A stretch of DNA of 64,000 bases from Cavia porcellus (GCF_034190915.1 NW_026947503.1:17702532-17766531); one strand, 5' to 3'; shown: positions 9,860-22,336, numbered from the stretch's first letter. A program made the numbers and translations. Notes: generated by a model from the letters alone, not told the origin.

Positions 9860-12835
9860 GCTAATCCTCTTTGCTGTTCCTGGGAGCTTTGTTCCACTCC
9901 GAATTAGTGAGGTGACTGGGGTGCAGCATCCAAAGCTAAATAGCCTGTAAGGTTTCCCCTCATTGTCTTCTAGATATCTCACTTCCTTGAGTCTTCTCCC
10001 AGAAAAATTGACAACTATCAACTTTGTTAAGGAGTCATGTTAAGTTGCTTCTCATGCTAGATAATATACTTAATTGTATCAAGGCTACCTGAAAGTGATG
10101 AGAATTTCAAATGCTCCTTTAGATAGGCTTGAAATATTCAAGAGAGAGACATCTGCAAGTTTCTAGCATGCATATTTAACTCACCTAAAAGGCTTCCTGC
10201 AACTGCAATGTCTCTCATAGTTTCTACCTATATGATTGTTTCCAACTCAAATTGCGTAATTATTAAAAAAGTGTATATATTATTCATATGAATACAATAT
10301 CTTGGAGTTGATGTTTTTGCTTAATTTTCGACCTCCCTCTACTATCATCACAATAAATTAATATCTTTCATCATCACAATAAATCCATATCCAGACTTTG
10401 GAACCAAGAATCTTACTTGCTGATCACTACCTTCTATCTCTGCAACACAATTTCATGCATTCATTTGACAAGTCTTTTAAGTTGTTGCTCCTACAACTTC
10501 TTTTTATAATCATTTTTCACACCTGTGATTAATATCATTTTCTTTATCTACTTCAGAGTATGCAGTCCATACTCACAGTATTTGCCCTATACTTGTTTAA
10601 AATTCAACTTTGGCTAAAACAAAATGTAGCTATTTAAGTAATTCATGTACTCTACCCTCAGCACTCAGAAAATAGTCTAGCAAAGTCTACATGTTCTAGA
10701 AATACTGAATGAAAAAGTCATGCATGAGTGAATGGGTGGGGATATTTAGCACGTAAGGTTTAGCTTAATTTTTAGATTTTCTCCAGAGTATCCAGATTTA
10801 CTTGGGATTATATAGGAAACTTCAAAATACTAAGCAGCTAGGACTAAATTGCTATAGTGTGATTATTTGGGGGCATCTTCCAACTGCAGCTACTCTGCAG
10901 GGGCTCCCGCCAAAGACTGAGAGGCCGAACACAGCAGCTTCCAGAGACCACCGCTTGGCAGTTGGCAGCTGCTCAGCATCCCAAGGGCTCACTCAGCAGT
11001 TCATCTCACTTCTATTGGCAGTAGCTTCCTGGAATATCTTGTGCTAATAATGGTGATAGTTCCAAAACTTTCCAGTAAAAACATATGGAGATTCTGATGT
11101 TCATCCAGGATTACTTCTCTCCTCATAAAGCTTCTGGCCACATGAAGTTAGCACAATTTAGTGTCCCATGAAAGAAGTTCCAGATTTTTCAATGCCAAGT
11201 GATTTTACAATATTTTGCCTTTCAAGAAAATTCTGTTTCCCAAAGTGCTGCCTATAAATGAAGCAGGAAATACAGCAACACAGTACAAGCCATATTTCTT
11301 TCTTGTGTCTTTCATTCAATTTTGACATAGCCTGACCTTTCACTTTGTCTGAAGGAACTATTTTCAGAACATAATAGAGCCCACCACTCCTCCAAGGCAC
11401 TGTCTCACTTGGGCATCAATAGAAGACCCCAAATTTCCCTCACATATATCCACCCACACTGCTCTGTTAAGGGGTAGTTTTAGCAATATAGCAGGATATA
11501 AAAGTGTTTTTCCACATGCTCCTCTACCCCAAAGTTAGATGTGAGGTCAGAATTATATTTAGCTTTATGTTAGTAAAAGACACATAATATGCAGTGTATT
11601 CAAAATTGCCTATCATAAGTGATATGCTTGAGGTGTCCTTCTCTGTGTTAGAATATCTAAATTTACCTGAATATAGAATCACTTGTGATGTATGTTATGT
11701 CTGCTTAAAAAAAACATGATTATGAAGCAATCTGTGTATTGCTAACTCCACTTCCCACAATATATTAATAAAAGTATTTAGTCAATAATTTATCAATTAA
11801 TAACAATTTAAAAATAATTAAAATAAAACTATTAACTTTCCCTCCACAAAACAGAGAATCCCAGACTCATCCACTGGATTCATTGAGTTTTGGGCTTTTT
11901 CATGGTAGTGCGGAGGGATTGGGCTGTGAGGATAGTGTCAGTGCTGGGAGTTACTCAATTAGCAATAGTCGTGTGTAATTCAGCCAGGCAAGTTTAAGAA
12001 GCTCTACATAAGAAGATGGAAGCGATGCTACTTGATCACTACTCTTTTTCTCCTGCCCTCATCTTGTCAAGAGACTGAGGACACACAATTCCCTTGTCTT
12101 CATTTTTTGTCTGTGGTGGAGAGTGCATCAAAAATACTTAAAAAGTGAACGAACAGATAGCAAATAGTAGACAAGTGTTAAAAATATTCTAGAAGCTTAG
12201 TTTTGACCCTCAATAAACCTGACCTCATTATTTATTTGGTAGTGATATTAACACTTGCACAAATGACTGTAATTCTGTGAATGTAAAATAAAGTGCAGAG
12301 ATCATAGAATTAGGGCAATACATAATAACACACATACAATTATGGCGAAATATGTGGAGTCAGAAGAACTTCCTTTCTGTTACCCTATAAGGTACACAGC
12401 ATACAAATTACACCCTTTTTTCCCTGCACTTCAGGGTAGGGTTAATCCTGATAGCCAAGCTTTGAAATTGCACTCAGATACAGGGACACTTTTTCCAGCA
12501 GTTACCTGTGGAAATGCACATCTGAATTGCACCACAAAAGAAAAGGGTGCAAACAATTAGAAGATAATGAGGTTACTGCAGATCTTGGAAACAATCTGCC
12601 TTCCTTTGGACTAGAGTGTTAATGAGCAGTGAAAAGAGCAACTACCATGCACAGTGGAGAGTCTGCAGGGATCTGGGCCAAACAGCCTCTGCTAACTCCA
12701 ACATTCTTTCTCTGTTTTCTGCTTACTTCTCCTAATTCATTAATGAATAGTTCATTAGGAGGTCAGTCACACTGCAGGTATATACATGAATATGCATGCA
12801 CATAAGACTGCAGTATGAATGTAAAGTTCATATGT
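9860..12835. other. Unannotated sequence
   Basis: Mostly single-copy-looking DNA. A 26 bp period tandem duplication containing ATCATCACAATAAAT is at 10344-10395. A less AT-rich patch at 10870-11010 has no supported exon. No RNA gene or recognised repeat was found. Confidence 0.5.
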
Positions 12836-13011
12836 TGACTGTGTTACTTTTCTGTCTCTGACCCTGTAACAAAATGTTTAAGAGAAACAATTTAGAGGAA
12901 GAAAGATTTACTTGGTCTCACAGTTTCAGAGCTTTGAAATGATCAGCCAGCTCCATTGTTTTTAGGCCCGTGGTGAAGCAGAACGTACTATTGGAAGGGT
13001 GTGTGTGTTGC

Positions 13012-13015
<4 letters not shown>

Positions 13016-13080
<65 letters not shown>

Positions 13081-13122
13081 TTTTTCTTTTTTATCGGTAC
13101 CAGAGGTTGAACTCACGACTGC
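13016..13122 (-). mobile_element. 5'-truncated ID SINE with (TG)n tail
   Basis: Antisense ID with a T run, a (TG)n tract, then TTTTTATCGGTACCAGAGGTTGAACTCACGACTGC. The tRNA-like head is missing. A direct repeat GTGTTGCTTTT flanks it (13005-13015 and 13123-13133) as a target-site duplication, which proves insertion into the LTR. Confidence 0.88.
13033..13079. repeat. (TG)n microsatellite
   Basis: About 23 uninterrupted TG units within the tail of the ID SINE at 13016-13122. Confidence 0.97.
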
Positions 13123-13439
13123 GTGTTGCTTTTCATAGTGTTGATGCAAGTGCAGATGGCGGGGATCTAGGAGGAAGGGACAGATGGCAAGACATAGTCT
13201 TCATAGTCTGTCCCCTTCAATAAGGCTCCACTTCCTATGTCCACCTCTTCCCAATAAGGATATCAAATTAGTACTTCCTCAGTGTTTTGATCCTCTTATG
13301 AAAAACTTTCATAATCTTTGGACCCTACCTCTGCTCACTGCCACATTAGGGATCAATCCTTAAAACACGAGTCTTTGGGAAATACTTTATATTTAAACCA
13401 TATTTAAACCATATTAGCACTGATAAGTTTCAGTATATT

Positions 13440-13625
13440 AAGTGCTGAAATCCCTGAAAGCCATTAGGTCACAAGGATAGAGCCCTCCTGAATGAATGAG
13501 GGTCCTTAGACTCCCATGGGAGCTCATATGCCCTTTCCACCATATGAGGACACGGTATCAAGGTGTTGTCTATGAATCAGAAAACATGTTCACCTGACAC
13601 CAGATCTGTACAGAATTTGAGCCTT
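13440..13625 (+). mobile_element. MLT1-like MaLR LTR fragment
   Basis: Sense MLT1 landmarks run in order: GCCATTAGGTCACAAGGATAGAGCCCTC, GGGTCCTTA, GAGCTC, CCCTTTCCACCATATGAGGACAC, CTATGAATCAGAAAACATGTTCACCTGACACCAGATCTG. It ends without a clear terminus. Confidence 0.78.
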
Positions 13626-13629
13626 AATA

Positions 13630-14815
13630 TTTTCCCTTTGAACGATATTTTCTTTTCAATTGGAGACAATGTCTTAGGCACAAAGAAATCTCGGTAATCA
13701 TAGTGCTCAGAGGAGTGTATGTGCACATAGATGTTTGTGTTTCAGAGAAAAATGAGGGGGCTCCTAAAACTTTTCATATAAATTTCTATCTGCTCACTCT
13801 ACGTAGTGTGTTGGTTTTGCATTGAGAGATAAGGATAGGTGGAGGTGGAAACTCTGATAGAAGTGATAAGTTATTTAACAGTAGTGCACGCTGCTTTATG
13901 TGGGATAGGTCTGAAATAAATAGTAATGTGGTAATGTCTTCTGTTTAGTTATGTACGTGTTGGTGGTGTAAATAGTTTTAGACTAAAATTTAAGGGCATA
14001 AGTGAGTAACAAAATATATAATCCTTGCACTCATGAGGAGAGGAAGTTACATATTCTTCAAATAATACCAGCATTCTTCATGTACTGACTAAATTGAAAG
14101 GTTAAATTATATAAAGTGATTTAGATTTTTCTCTTAGCTCATGTACATTCAGTATGTAAGTATTTACTAATTAATAAATTGCATGCAAGTTAGTTTAAAT
14201 CAAGAAAATTGCTCTTATATTCATATAATTTAAATCCTTAACTACCTCCTTATTTTTCAGGTAGTGATATAAAGGATAAAAATAGAATTAATAAAATGAG
14301 GCCTGGAAAAACAGTCAAAAATATTTTACTGTTACATAGCTATAAAATTATATTAATATTGTGTACTAAGAAATTTGTCATAGACTTAGTACTTTTAATT
14401 TCTTCTAATTTTCAAATAAAATTAAGACATTTTATAGACCCATAAAAGTATTGTGAACCTTGGCATTGTCATTCTGGGCTTAATGAATAACTTTCTTCAA
14501 AGCTTCAGAATTCTTCATGCTATGTTATTGTGAATATTTCCAGATCTGTTACCCATTCAATATTCTTCCACTAACTTGTGTTGTGTGCATTTATAACCGT
14601 GTATCCTCTTCATGGGGTGCCAATGTCTCAGCCTTGGAGGCTTATCTCAAAGTTTATCTCCTTGGTGAAGCGTTTTGCTGAATTGCCAGGGAGAATTTAT
14701 CACTGCCAGATATTTCTTTGGCACTTTTTATATAATTTTATAAAACATGTGATAAAATTTATTATATTGTAAATGTCCTTATAATGTCACTTGCCACAGT
14801 TCCGTTTTTTGTAGT
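13630..14815. other. Unannotated AT-rich sequence
   Basis: No recognisable repeat or gene. A direct imperfect repeat of ATTTAAACCAT lies just upstream at about 13400-13425. Confidence 0.55.
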
Positions 14816-14819
14816 GTCT

Positions 14820-15408
14820 TAATATTTAGAAAAAAATTAGATTCACAGCAAAACTAAGCATAGGGTACAGAGATTTTCCATTTGCACCCCATTTGCTGCA
14901 CAATCCAATCTCCTCCCACTATAAAAATCTTGAGCCAGTGTGTGGTGCTTTTGTTAAAACCCCATTGTAATTACATATCTGTTTCAAGAAGTTTATTTAT
15001 TTTTGCTGTTGATGATTTTTTTCAGATTTTCTGAGTCATGTCATTTGTGAACAATAACAAAATAATTCCATTATTTCTTCTCCATCAGTATACCTGCTAA
15101 ATTTCCTTGTCCTGTTAAAGTAAGTAGAAATTCCAATATGATGTTGAAAAGGACTTGTAAACTAGGACACTCTTGTCCTGCTCTTATTCTTAACAAGAAA
15201 GCTTCTATCTGTTTATGACTAAATATGATTCTGTTATAGAGTTTTAATATATTCTTTATTAATTATAGGATATCCCCTTTATTCCTAGTTTGATGAGTAT
15301 TTATGTAATGAATGTATGCTAGATTTTTTTCCCAGAGATTTTCTGTGTACATTAATACGCTTGTAGTGGTTTTTCTGCTCTAGCCTGTTGATGTGACCAA
15401 TGCGGTAA
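14820..15408 (-). mobile_element. Old L1 (L1M-type), part 1
   Basis: Antisense L1M sequence. 14840-14990 resembles an L1M 3'UTR (AGGGTACAGAGATTTTCCATTTGCACCCC). 15000-15400 follows antisense ORF2 landmarks: ATGTCATTTGTGAACAATAAC, AATATGATGTTG, CTCTTGTCCTGCTCTTATTC, CCTAGTTTGATGAG, CCTGTTGATGTGACC. Heavily mutated with no frame left. Confidence 0.72.
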
Positions 15409-15736
15409 TGCCTCTGGTTGCTGAGACACAATATCTGCCATCCACAACATAAAAGATGCGAAGATTATTTTGGTCCACAGTCTGTAGACAATTTAGTCCA
15501 CCGTCACCTGGTTCAAAGGCAGGACAGCACAACAGGGGGTCATGGAAGAGGAGAAGTTGCTCATTGAATAGTTGTAGAAGTGAGAGAGCAATCAAGGAGG
15601 AATCTGGACAGGAAATAGACTGTTTCTTGCCACATCTACAGTGGTTTGGCTCCTTAGCCCAGGTTTCACCTCCTAAAAGTCACATTTAGGTATAAACTCA
15701 TCTGTGAACTAATCCAGTGATGATTATCACACCCCC
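15409..15736 (-). mobile_element. MaLR LTR, incomplete, inserted in L1M
   Basis: Antisense MaLR LTR landmarks: GTTGCTGAGACACAATATCTGCC, GATTATTTTGGTCCACAG, GGTTCAAAGGCAGGACAGCAC, CAGGTTTCACCTCC, TATAAACTCATCTGTGAACTAATCCAG. The last ~100 bases expected for the LTR are missing where a second LTR begins at 15737. Confidence 0.78.
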
Positions 15737-16137
15737 TGACTTAGATACTTTCTTGTGGCTGGGACAAAATACCCAACACTCAAAAGTTAAAAGAGAAGAA
15801 GTTCATTTTGGTTCACAATTTACAGAAGTTTCAGACCACAGTCAGCTGGATTCAAGGCAAGGCAGCATGGCAGAGGAGAATGGCTGGAGAGAACAGTCCA
15901 TGGCAGGGCATGCAACAGGCAGAGGGAGGTCAAGGGAGCAGAAAAAATATGTACCTTCAGGATTCACCCCCAGTAATTCACCCCTTACCACCAGGTTTCA
16001 CTTCCTAACATCACACTGGGCTATAAACTCATCAGTGGGCTGATCCAGTATCACACACTCAGCATCCAGTTGCCTCCACAAACCTCATGTCTATGTACAT
16101 GAGGCACTGGAAAACCACCTAGATAAAAACCACAACA
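15737..16137 (-). mobile_element. Second MaLR LTR, adjacent
   Basis: A full-looking antisense LTR from TGACTTAGATACTTTC to ACCACAACA. It contains GGGACAAAATACCC, GAAGTTCATTTTGGTTCAC, CAGTCAGCTGGATTCAAGG, TTCACTTCCTAACATCAC and AACTCATCAGTGGGCTGATCC. Frames of 66-108 codons across it are not coding. It abuts the LTR at 15409-15736 in the same orientation. Confidence 0.85.
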
Positions 16138-17395
16138 GATGATTTACTGTAGCTGATTTTTAAATGATGAACTAGGATTGCATATCTGGGATAAAGAGGA
16201 CACAGGACATAAATGTTTCATGCATTATAAGATTTGATTTGCTAACATTTTGAAGGGTATATTTCATATATATTTTAGAAACATACAGATCTATAGTATT
16301 CTTGAAATGTCTTTACCATGTTTTGGTATTAGGATAACACTGGCTTCAAGACTATGTTAGAAAGTATTTTCTCTGTTGCATTTCCTGGATGAGATTGTAG
16401 AGATTTGCTATAATTTCTTTATTAAATGATTGATAGATTTTTCTAGTGAATCCATCTGGGCTTAGTATTTAGGGAAGTTAGGAAAGTTATTAGTTATAAG
16501 TCAATATTCCTAATAGAAATATTCCTGTACATATTGCTTTGTTCTCATTATGTGTGTTTTGGAAGATTACCTGTTAAGGAAGTGCTTTATTAATCTCTAT
16601 TTTTTTAGTTGTTGACATAGGTCGTTCACAGTATTTGTTATAATTTTTAAATGGGTTCTGTAGTGCCACACTGTTTTTCACTTCTGATATTACTAATGTG
16701 TTTGTCTCTGCTTTTTCTTTTTAGCAGGTAAAGGCGTGTAGATTTTATTGATCTTTTCCAGTGTTTACACATTATGTTATCCATCTATGATAACTGCACC
16801 ATTGTTTTTCCATTAAAGCCCTTAGCAAATTATTTGTACCATAGTTGTTTTAAATTCCTGTTTTGATAATTCCACCTTCTCTGCCATATCTCAGTCTATT
16901 TTTGATGCTTGCTTTCTCTGTGCAAATCACTTTTTTGTTGTTTTTAATATCTCTTGTGATATTTTGTTGAAAGCTGGATCTGATTTTATGGGTAAAAGAA
17001 GCTATAATCGGTAGGTCCTGAGTGATATGATATGTGTACTGAAAGGGAAATCATTTCATAATCCTATGATTAAGTCTCAGCTTGTATCAAGGCTGTTCCT
17101 TTAAGCTGTGAATCTCAGGATTCTTTTTATTCTGTTCCCTGTTTTGGTTGGGACAGGACAACTGAGACTGAATGTATTGGTTATTTCCTTTACCCCAGAG
17201 CCTGCTATGCTCTGATCAAACCCTAACACGTTAAGCTGCTGAAATAGTTATTTTAAGGACAGGCCTTATTAAGAGCAGAATATTCTAGTGTTATTTCAGA
17301 ATGGTTAATTTTTTTTTTTTTTTTATCTTGTCCTCCAGAGATAGGAAGGGATTTTTCTGTAATATTCATTATGAGAGCCTGGGCCAAGAAGCATG
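16138..17395 (-). mobile_element. Old L1 (L1M-type), part 2
   Basis: Resumes the L1M antisense order: GATTGCATATCTGGGATAAAG, TGGTATTAGGATAACACTGG, GTGAATCCATCTGGGCTT, then GATTTTATTGATCTTTTCCAG. Beyond about 16800 it resembles antisense upstream L1M sequence (TTGTTGAAAGCTGGATC, CTATGATTAAGTCTCAGC, ATGAGAGCCTGGGCC). Left and right parts are colinear once the two LTRs are removed. Confidence 0.7.
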
Positions 17396-17910
17396 GGGGT
17401 ACCTTTGACAATTTTATGTGTCAACTTGACTAGGCTGGAATACCTGTTCCAAGATATTCAGTCAGAATATTATTGTGGATGTGTCTGTCATAGTACCTTT
17501 CTGATGAAATTAAAAGTTGAATAAGAAAGTGTAAATAAAAAGAGTGGCCTTTATCTAATCAGAAAAGCCTTTGAAGGAAACAGAAGTCTTCTCAAACAGA
17601 AACTCTGTCAGCCTACCGTCCTGAGCTGCGCCATCAGTGTTTTCTTGATGTTAGACCTGAACGGAAGCCTCGCCTCTCTGGCTCTCATACTTGGCAGTTC
17701 TCAGCTACATTCTAGGGTCACTCTGGTTTCCTAGAGCTTCAGACTCAGACTGCAGCTACGCTCTTGGTTTTCCCAGCTCTCTAGCTTGCTGACTGCAGAC
17801 CTGGGACTTGCCAGCTTTCATAACCATGTGTGATAGCTCTTATCACAGATTAATTTATCTGTACAGTGGATTCTGCTTTTCTGGAGAAGTTGGATGAGAA
17901 CCTTCCCCTC
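17396..17910 (+). mobile_element. MLT2-like ERVL LTR
   Basis: The sense order matches MLT2-type LTRs: ATTTTATGTGTCAACTTGACTAGGCTGG, CAGAATATTATTGTGGATGTGTCTG, GATGAAATTAAAAG, ATCTAATCAG, and later AGCTTGCTGACTGCAGACCTGGGACTTG with CATAACCATGTG near the 3' end. It ends around the TCTGCTTTTCTGGAGAAG motif. Confidence 0.82.
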
Positions 17911-17914
17911 CTGG

Positions 17915-18210
17915 AGTTTTTAGCTCTGAAACTTGCCACACTGAGCCCCACGTCAGTCATACTTCGCCTTTTCCTGCCCCCATAACAGCTTGTATGAATG
18001 TTTCTAACTGTATGTTTCTACTCCAACAAGATGTGATTTTTCTATATTAGCGTATTTGTCTCCTCAAATTTGGGAGTTGTAATTTGCAATGTGATATCAC
18101 TTTTCTAATAGTTCTAAGAATTGTTGATTCTTCAGTCCTGATTTTTCCTTTCGAGGACAGAGTAACAAGTTTCAAGCTCCTTGCATTCTTTGACTAGAAA
18201 CTGAACATCC
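17915..18210. other. Unannotated sequence
   Basis: About 300 bases between the ERVL LTR and the L1M-like fragment. Nothing is recognised. Confidence 0.5.
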
Positions 18211-18214
18211 TCCA

Positions 18215-18740
18215 TATGTATGCTTTAAAAATGATTAATTTTGGAATAATTTTCAAATCACACTAAAAGTCTAAAGACAAAGAGCTCCACATACCTTTTG
18301 CCCAGTTTCAGCTTTCCTTGGTGTCATTATCTTGCATTATTTGAATACACATTTTGGGTCTAAAAAAGCTTTAATACTTACTATTAACTAAACTCCAGAC
18401 TTTGTTCTGACTTCAGTAATTTTTTCAACAATGAATTTTCTTTTTTTCTGTTCCAGGTTTTCATATTTCATTAACATGTTCTTGGCCTATCATGACAATT
18501 TATCTGGATTTTCTTTATTTGTATCATCTCAAAGATTTCAATAAGTTATTGCCAGGTATTGCCAGGTACAGACTGTTCCTCAATCTTTGACTTTTAGGTT
18601 TGTTTTTCTATAAAGAATAATGTGAAGGTTCTTCTCATCGTACCACATCTGGGGACAATTTTAATTTGTAGTCGTAGATGATATGATTTTATCAGCATGG
18701 TCAGTATGGGTCCATGTTAAGGGACCACACTTGTGTTTCC
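18215..18740 (-). mobile_element. L1M 3'UTR-like fragment
   Basis: Antisense order resembling L1M 3'UTR: CTTTTGCCCAGTTTCAGCTTTCC, CAGACTGTTCCTCAATCTTTG, GTGAAGGTTCTTCTCATCGTACC, GATATGATTTTATCAGCATGG. A short tandem ATTGCCAGGT pair lies at about 18548-18567. Confidence 0.55.
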
Positions 18741-18744
18741 AGAA

Positions 18745-20640
18745 CACATAAAATAATGGATGAAACGAACTAAGTATTTGGTGATATATATTTTTTGTCT
18801 TCCTCGTTTGATAAGAAATCTTTTAAAACTAAAGACTATCTCTCCTTTGTTCCTGTAAACCCTCAATACTAAACAGTACTTATACTAAAGAAGTGCTAAA
18901 TAAAACTTTTCAAATTCATGTCAGATGACTAATGTTATAGGTATATTTATTGGCCTGCAATGTTTAATATTGTCACATAAGGAAAGTAGTTCAAAAGCCT
19001 CAGAATCCTCAGCTTTAGCCTATAAATGGGAAGTACAGATAAGACTCAAATTAATGCACTTCTCTTTTCATGAGCACTAGTTCACTTTGATATTTAAGCA
19101 ACATAGACTACTGAAGTTGTTATTTAAGCTTTATCTTTTAATGGTACCCTCAGGGTCTGTACTGGGATTTCTTATTCATTAGATGTTAATTCCTCAAGTA
19201 GCTGACTACAAGTGTTCCTGGTTTAAGTTCAACTTGGCCCAGCAATTTATGGCATTGGGGACCTAATAAAGTAATAGAGGAAGTACTTTAAAAAGACTCC
19301 AAATTAAAGAGCAGGTAAAGATAATAAATAGGATTGCTAGAATAGGGTACAGTCTAAATATATTTAATGAGAATATTTGCACAAATTATGAAACATTTTT
19401 ACAGTGAACTACTACATGATCCTTAAAATTTTTGTTTAAAAATAATTTTTCATGATTAACTTAAGTTTTTGTCTTATATCATCTGCAGAATATATATGAG
19501 AAAAATGTTAATACACATACAGGAGAGGAGGGTCAGGAAAACCATACATAACACTCATCCTTTATTCTGTTTGTATGGTTCATAATTAGGAGAAAAAGAC
19601 AGGCTACCTAACAGCAGAATACAGGGATAGATAGAATTTGGGCATATTAGTTTTAATAATATTGGAAGATCCTTTACATGTTGTTTTGTAACATTGCTTT
19701 GTTTGCACAATGCATACATTTTTGCATGTTCACATTTTTGGATTTCTCTAACAAATTTTGTTTAAAATGTAATTGTTTTAAATTTTCAATCTTAAAAATA
19801 GTGTAAAACAAAATAATAGTCAAGATCATTTCAAGTTAAAAAAAAGTAAAGATATCAGCAAGATAGTTTAAAACAACCAAAATGTTTCATTTTGTTCAAT
19901 TTAATATTTTATTTAAGTACTTAACATGCAAATATCAAAATGATTTCTTTAATATTTGATTTTATTGTTGACTATTTCAGTATAAGCTATTACAAATATC
20001 CAAGAATCAAAATTGACACAAGTTAGAATAACAAGGGCCAGCAGAATTTGGTTTAAATTCACCATGAATTTCATCAAGTTCTTTGTTTTTCCTCAGAGAA
20101 ATGATCCCTTATGCTCTTTGCTCTGCATTATATTTCACAATGTATTTACTTATATAAACTTTTGTAAACAAATAATGATAATGAAAAATTACCAATTTTT
20201 AATGGTACTTTCTACATCCAAAGAGCATACCTCAGGGTTTTAAAAAGGATGACTCACATAGTCCACAGGACAGCTCTGTCATTCAGCTCTCGTCTCTGCA
20301 TTTTCACTGATAGGGCAGACTTTACAGAAGCCATATAGTAAGTGACAGAGTAATTAAAACCGAAACAACCCCCAAGCTTTTCCCTGGCTCTCTACGCTGC
20401 CTCCAAAACTGCTTCCCTGGCTCCACATCCCTGTGGAAATGCTGTTCCTATCACCATGTCATCTGCCGGGAAAGGCATGAGGCACAAGGAGTGCTCTATA
20501 GATGGGGAGCTGTTCTTTCCCCTGTTCCTGTAACTCCTCTAGGTCCTCTTTCTTGTAACTCAGTTATCATGGTAGAACATACAGACAGGGGCGCCCAAGA
20601 CGAAGTTACATCAGGAGAGCCTCTATTATTAGTAGTTACT
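18745..20640. other. Unannotated AT-rich sequence
   Basis: Nothing is recognised apart from a possible weak MIR trace at about 20290-20365 (AGACTTTACAGAAGCCATATAGTAAGTGACAGAG). No coding frame is supported. Confidence 0.5.
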
Positions 20641-20760
20641 TAATAAACCTGAGCCTCAATTTCCTATGCTGTGGAATGGAGATTATGATGTCTCTTTTAC
20701 AGTTCAAATTTATGGAGGACAAAAGGAGGACTTATGTACTGCACCTCATACAGTCCTGAA
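20641..20760 (+). mobile_element. MIR SINE fragment
   Basis: CCTGAGCCTCAATTTCCTATGCTG, then GGAATGGAGATTATGATGTCTC, matches the MIR CCTCAGTTTCCTCATCTGTAAAATGGGGATAATAATA stretch in order. It is diverged. Confidence 0.65.
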
Positions 20761-20777
20761 TGAAATCTGCTTGCTAC

Positions 20778-21080
20778 TTGTATTAGTTTCCTTCTGCTGA
20801 TGTAACCAATCATCACAAACTTTGTGATTAAAACCACACACACTTACTACTTTAACTTTATGAAAGTAAAAATTCCAATATGCTTTTCACAGTGGTTAGA
20901 ATTAGGTAGCAGCTAAGTGATATTCCTTTTAGAGACTGAACTCAAACTGTTCTGTACCTTTCCCAGTTTCCTTGGCTTGTGACCTCTTCCAGCAGTGGTG
21001 TCACATCAACTTCTGCTTCCCTGCAACACTTCCTTCTCAGACCCCGATCTCTCTTTCCATTCACATTGACAAAATCAACT
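20778..21080 (-). mobile_element. MLT1-like MaLR LTR fragment
   Basis: Begins TGTATTAGTTTCCTTCTGCTGATGTAACC, then CATCACAAACTTTGTG and AAAACCACACACACTTACTACTTTAAC. It continues to CCCAGTTTCCTTGGCTTGTGACC. This is the antisense order of an MLT-type LTR. Confidence 0.65.
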
Positions 21081-21084
21081 TGTT

Positions 21085-21940
21085 TCCTATTTATTTTTGA
21101 CTCTGTAACACAGCATAGTCAGTTTCCAGTGCCCAGAATGTGGACAGTGTCAGAGGATGATCTCAGTTTTCCTTTTCCCTTTTTCTAAAACATAAATCAA
21201 ATGTCATCATTTACCATCTTAAAGACTACATATACGTGATGGAGTCCCAATACCTGCGGTTAAAGGTGCAAAATCTTAGCGTGCAATTTTAGATCTTTCA
21301 TGATCCAGCGCATCATTCCTCGCCCACCCGACTTTCCCTTCCCCTACCTACCAGTCCCTGCCTTCCTCGGACCTCTGTTCACCTGTGTCCTCTCAACACT
21401 AGTTCCCAAGCATCTGTCCATACCGTTCCTGGGCTACAGCTCTTTTTTTCTTCCTCTCTGTGAACTCTTCAAGTTTCATCTCAAATTCCTTTTTATACTA
21501 ATACATTTATTATGGCTGAAAAGAATCACCAGCATACTCAAATTTTTTTTTCCATTCCAGTTCTATACTTATTTCATTCTCCTTTTGAGATTCTTGTTTG
21601 CTGGACCATTACTTCATTGAGAGAAAAGCCTGCCTTTTTCTTTTAGAAAGAAAGCTATAATAAACTGGCCATATCATTCTATTACTATTACAATTTCAGC
21701 ACTCTAGCCCTTTGAAAATTTATTGTGTTTTGTGAACATTCACAAGGCTGTATAATGTACATTTTTTAAAACAATCTCTGAACATTCATGTAGTATCCAC
21801 TTCTTTCCTTCTTGTCTTTACCCTTATAGAGAGCTGCTACTGAGGTTTCTGAAAATGGCACAAAGGATGCAGGAATTAACCAAATCATTTTGCCAGCCCT
21901 TCATCAAAGCTTTTACATGTAATGTCCCCTGACAGCATTT
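21085..21940. other. Unannotated sequence
   Basis: Pyrimidine-rich near 21300-21620, where a 106-codon plus frame is proline/phenylalanine-rich and not convincing. Nothing recognised. Confidence 0.5.
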
Positions 21941-21941
21941 C

Positions 21942-22336
21942 TGTAATGGCAAATGCTGTGGCATGGGTCTATATATTCTCCCAGAGCCTCGTGCTGTTAA
22001 AAAGAGGGCCTTTTTCAGAGGCTACTGAATCTGTAGTGTGTGATTTAGTATGCAAGGCTAGGAGTAAGGGTTCTAGGATAAAAGATTGCTAATTATAAAC
22101 TCATCTACTGATTGGTAATCCCAGTAGTCTAGATATACAATATGGGGCAGAAAGAGGCCTGTCTTGCCCCTTGTTTACTTTTGCTATTTTGTGCCTCCCA
22201 TGAACTGTTCTCCTTTGTGATGTCCCTCTGTCCAGCCACCCTGCCTTGCAGCCAACAGATTATAGACTGAAAACTCTACACACCATGAACTAAATAAACT
22301 TTCCCCTTTAACTTAGGGTGTATTGTAACTAAGACT
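21942..22336 (+). mobile_element. MaLR (ORR1-like) LTR, sense
   Basis: Starts TGTAATGGC and ends GTAACTAAGACT. The 3' half has GCCACCCTGCC, TTATAGACTGAAAACTC, ATGAACTAAATAAACTTTCCCC (AATAAA signal) and TTGTAACTAAGAC, the canonical R-U5 end of ORR1-type LTRs. No clear target duplication was found. Confidence 0.78.

Larger units (their letters stand above)
12840..13419 (-). mobile_element. MaLR LTR interrupted by an ID SINE
   Basis: The plus strand runs TGTGTTACTTTTCTGTCTC...GTAACAAAATG, then GAGGAAGAAAGATTTACTTGG, CAGCCAGCTCCATTG, GGTGAAGCAGAAC. After the ID (13016-13122) it continues through CCACTTCCTATGTCCACC, TTGGACCCTACC and CATTAGGGATCAATCC to AAACCATATTAGCA. This is the standard order of an antisense MaLR LTR. 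No perfect 5 bp duplication was found. Confidence 0.82.

Noticed and set aside
15456..16043. Plus-strand frames of 66-108 codons
   Set aside because: They lie wholly in two antisense MaLR LTRs.
22258..22336. AATAAA as a gene polyadenylation site
   Set aside because: It is the LTR's own signal, as in the LTRs at 40424, 46413 and 51624.
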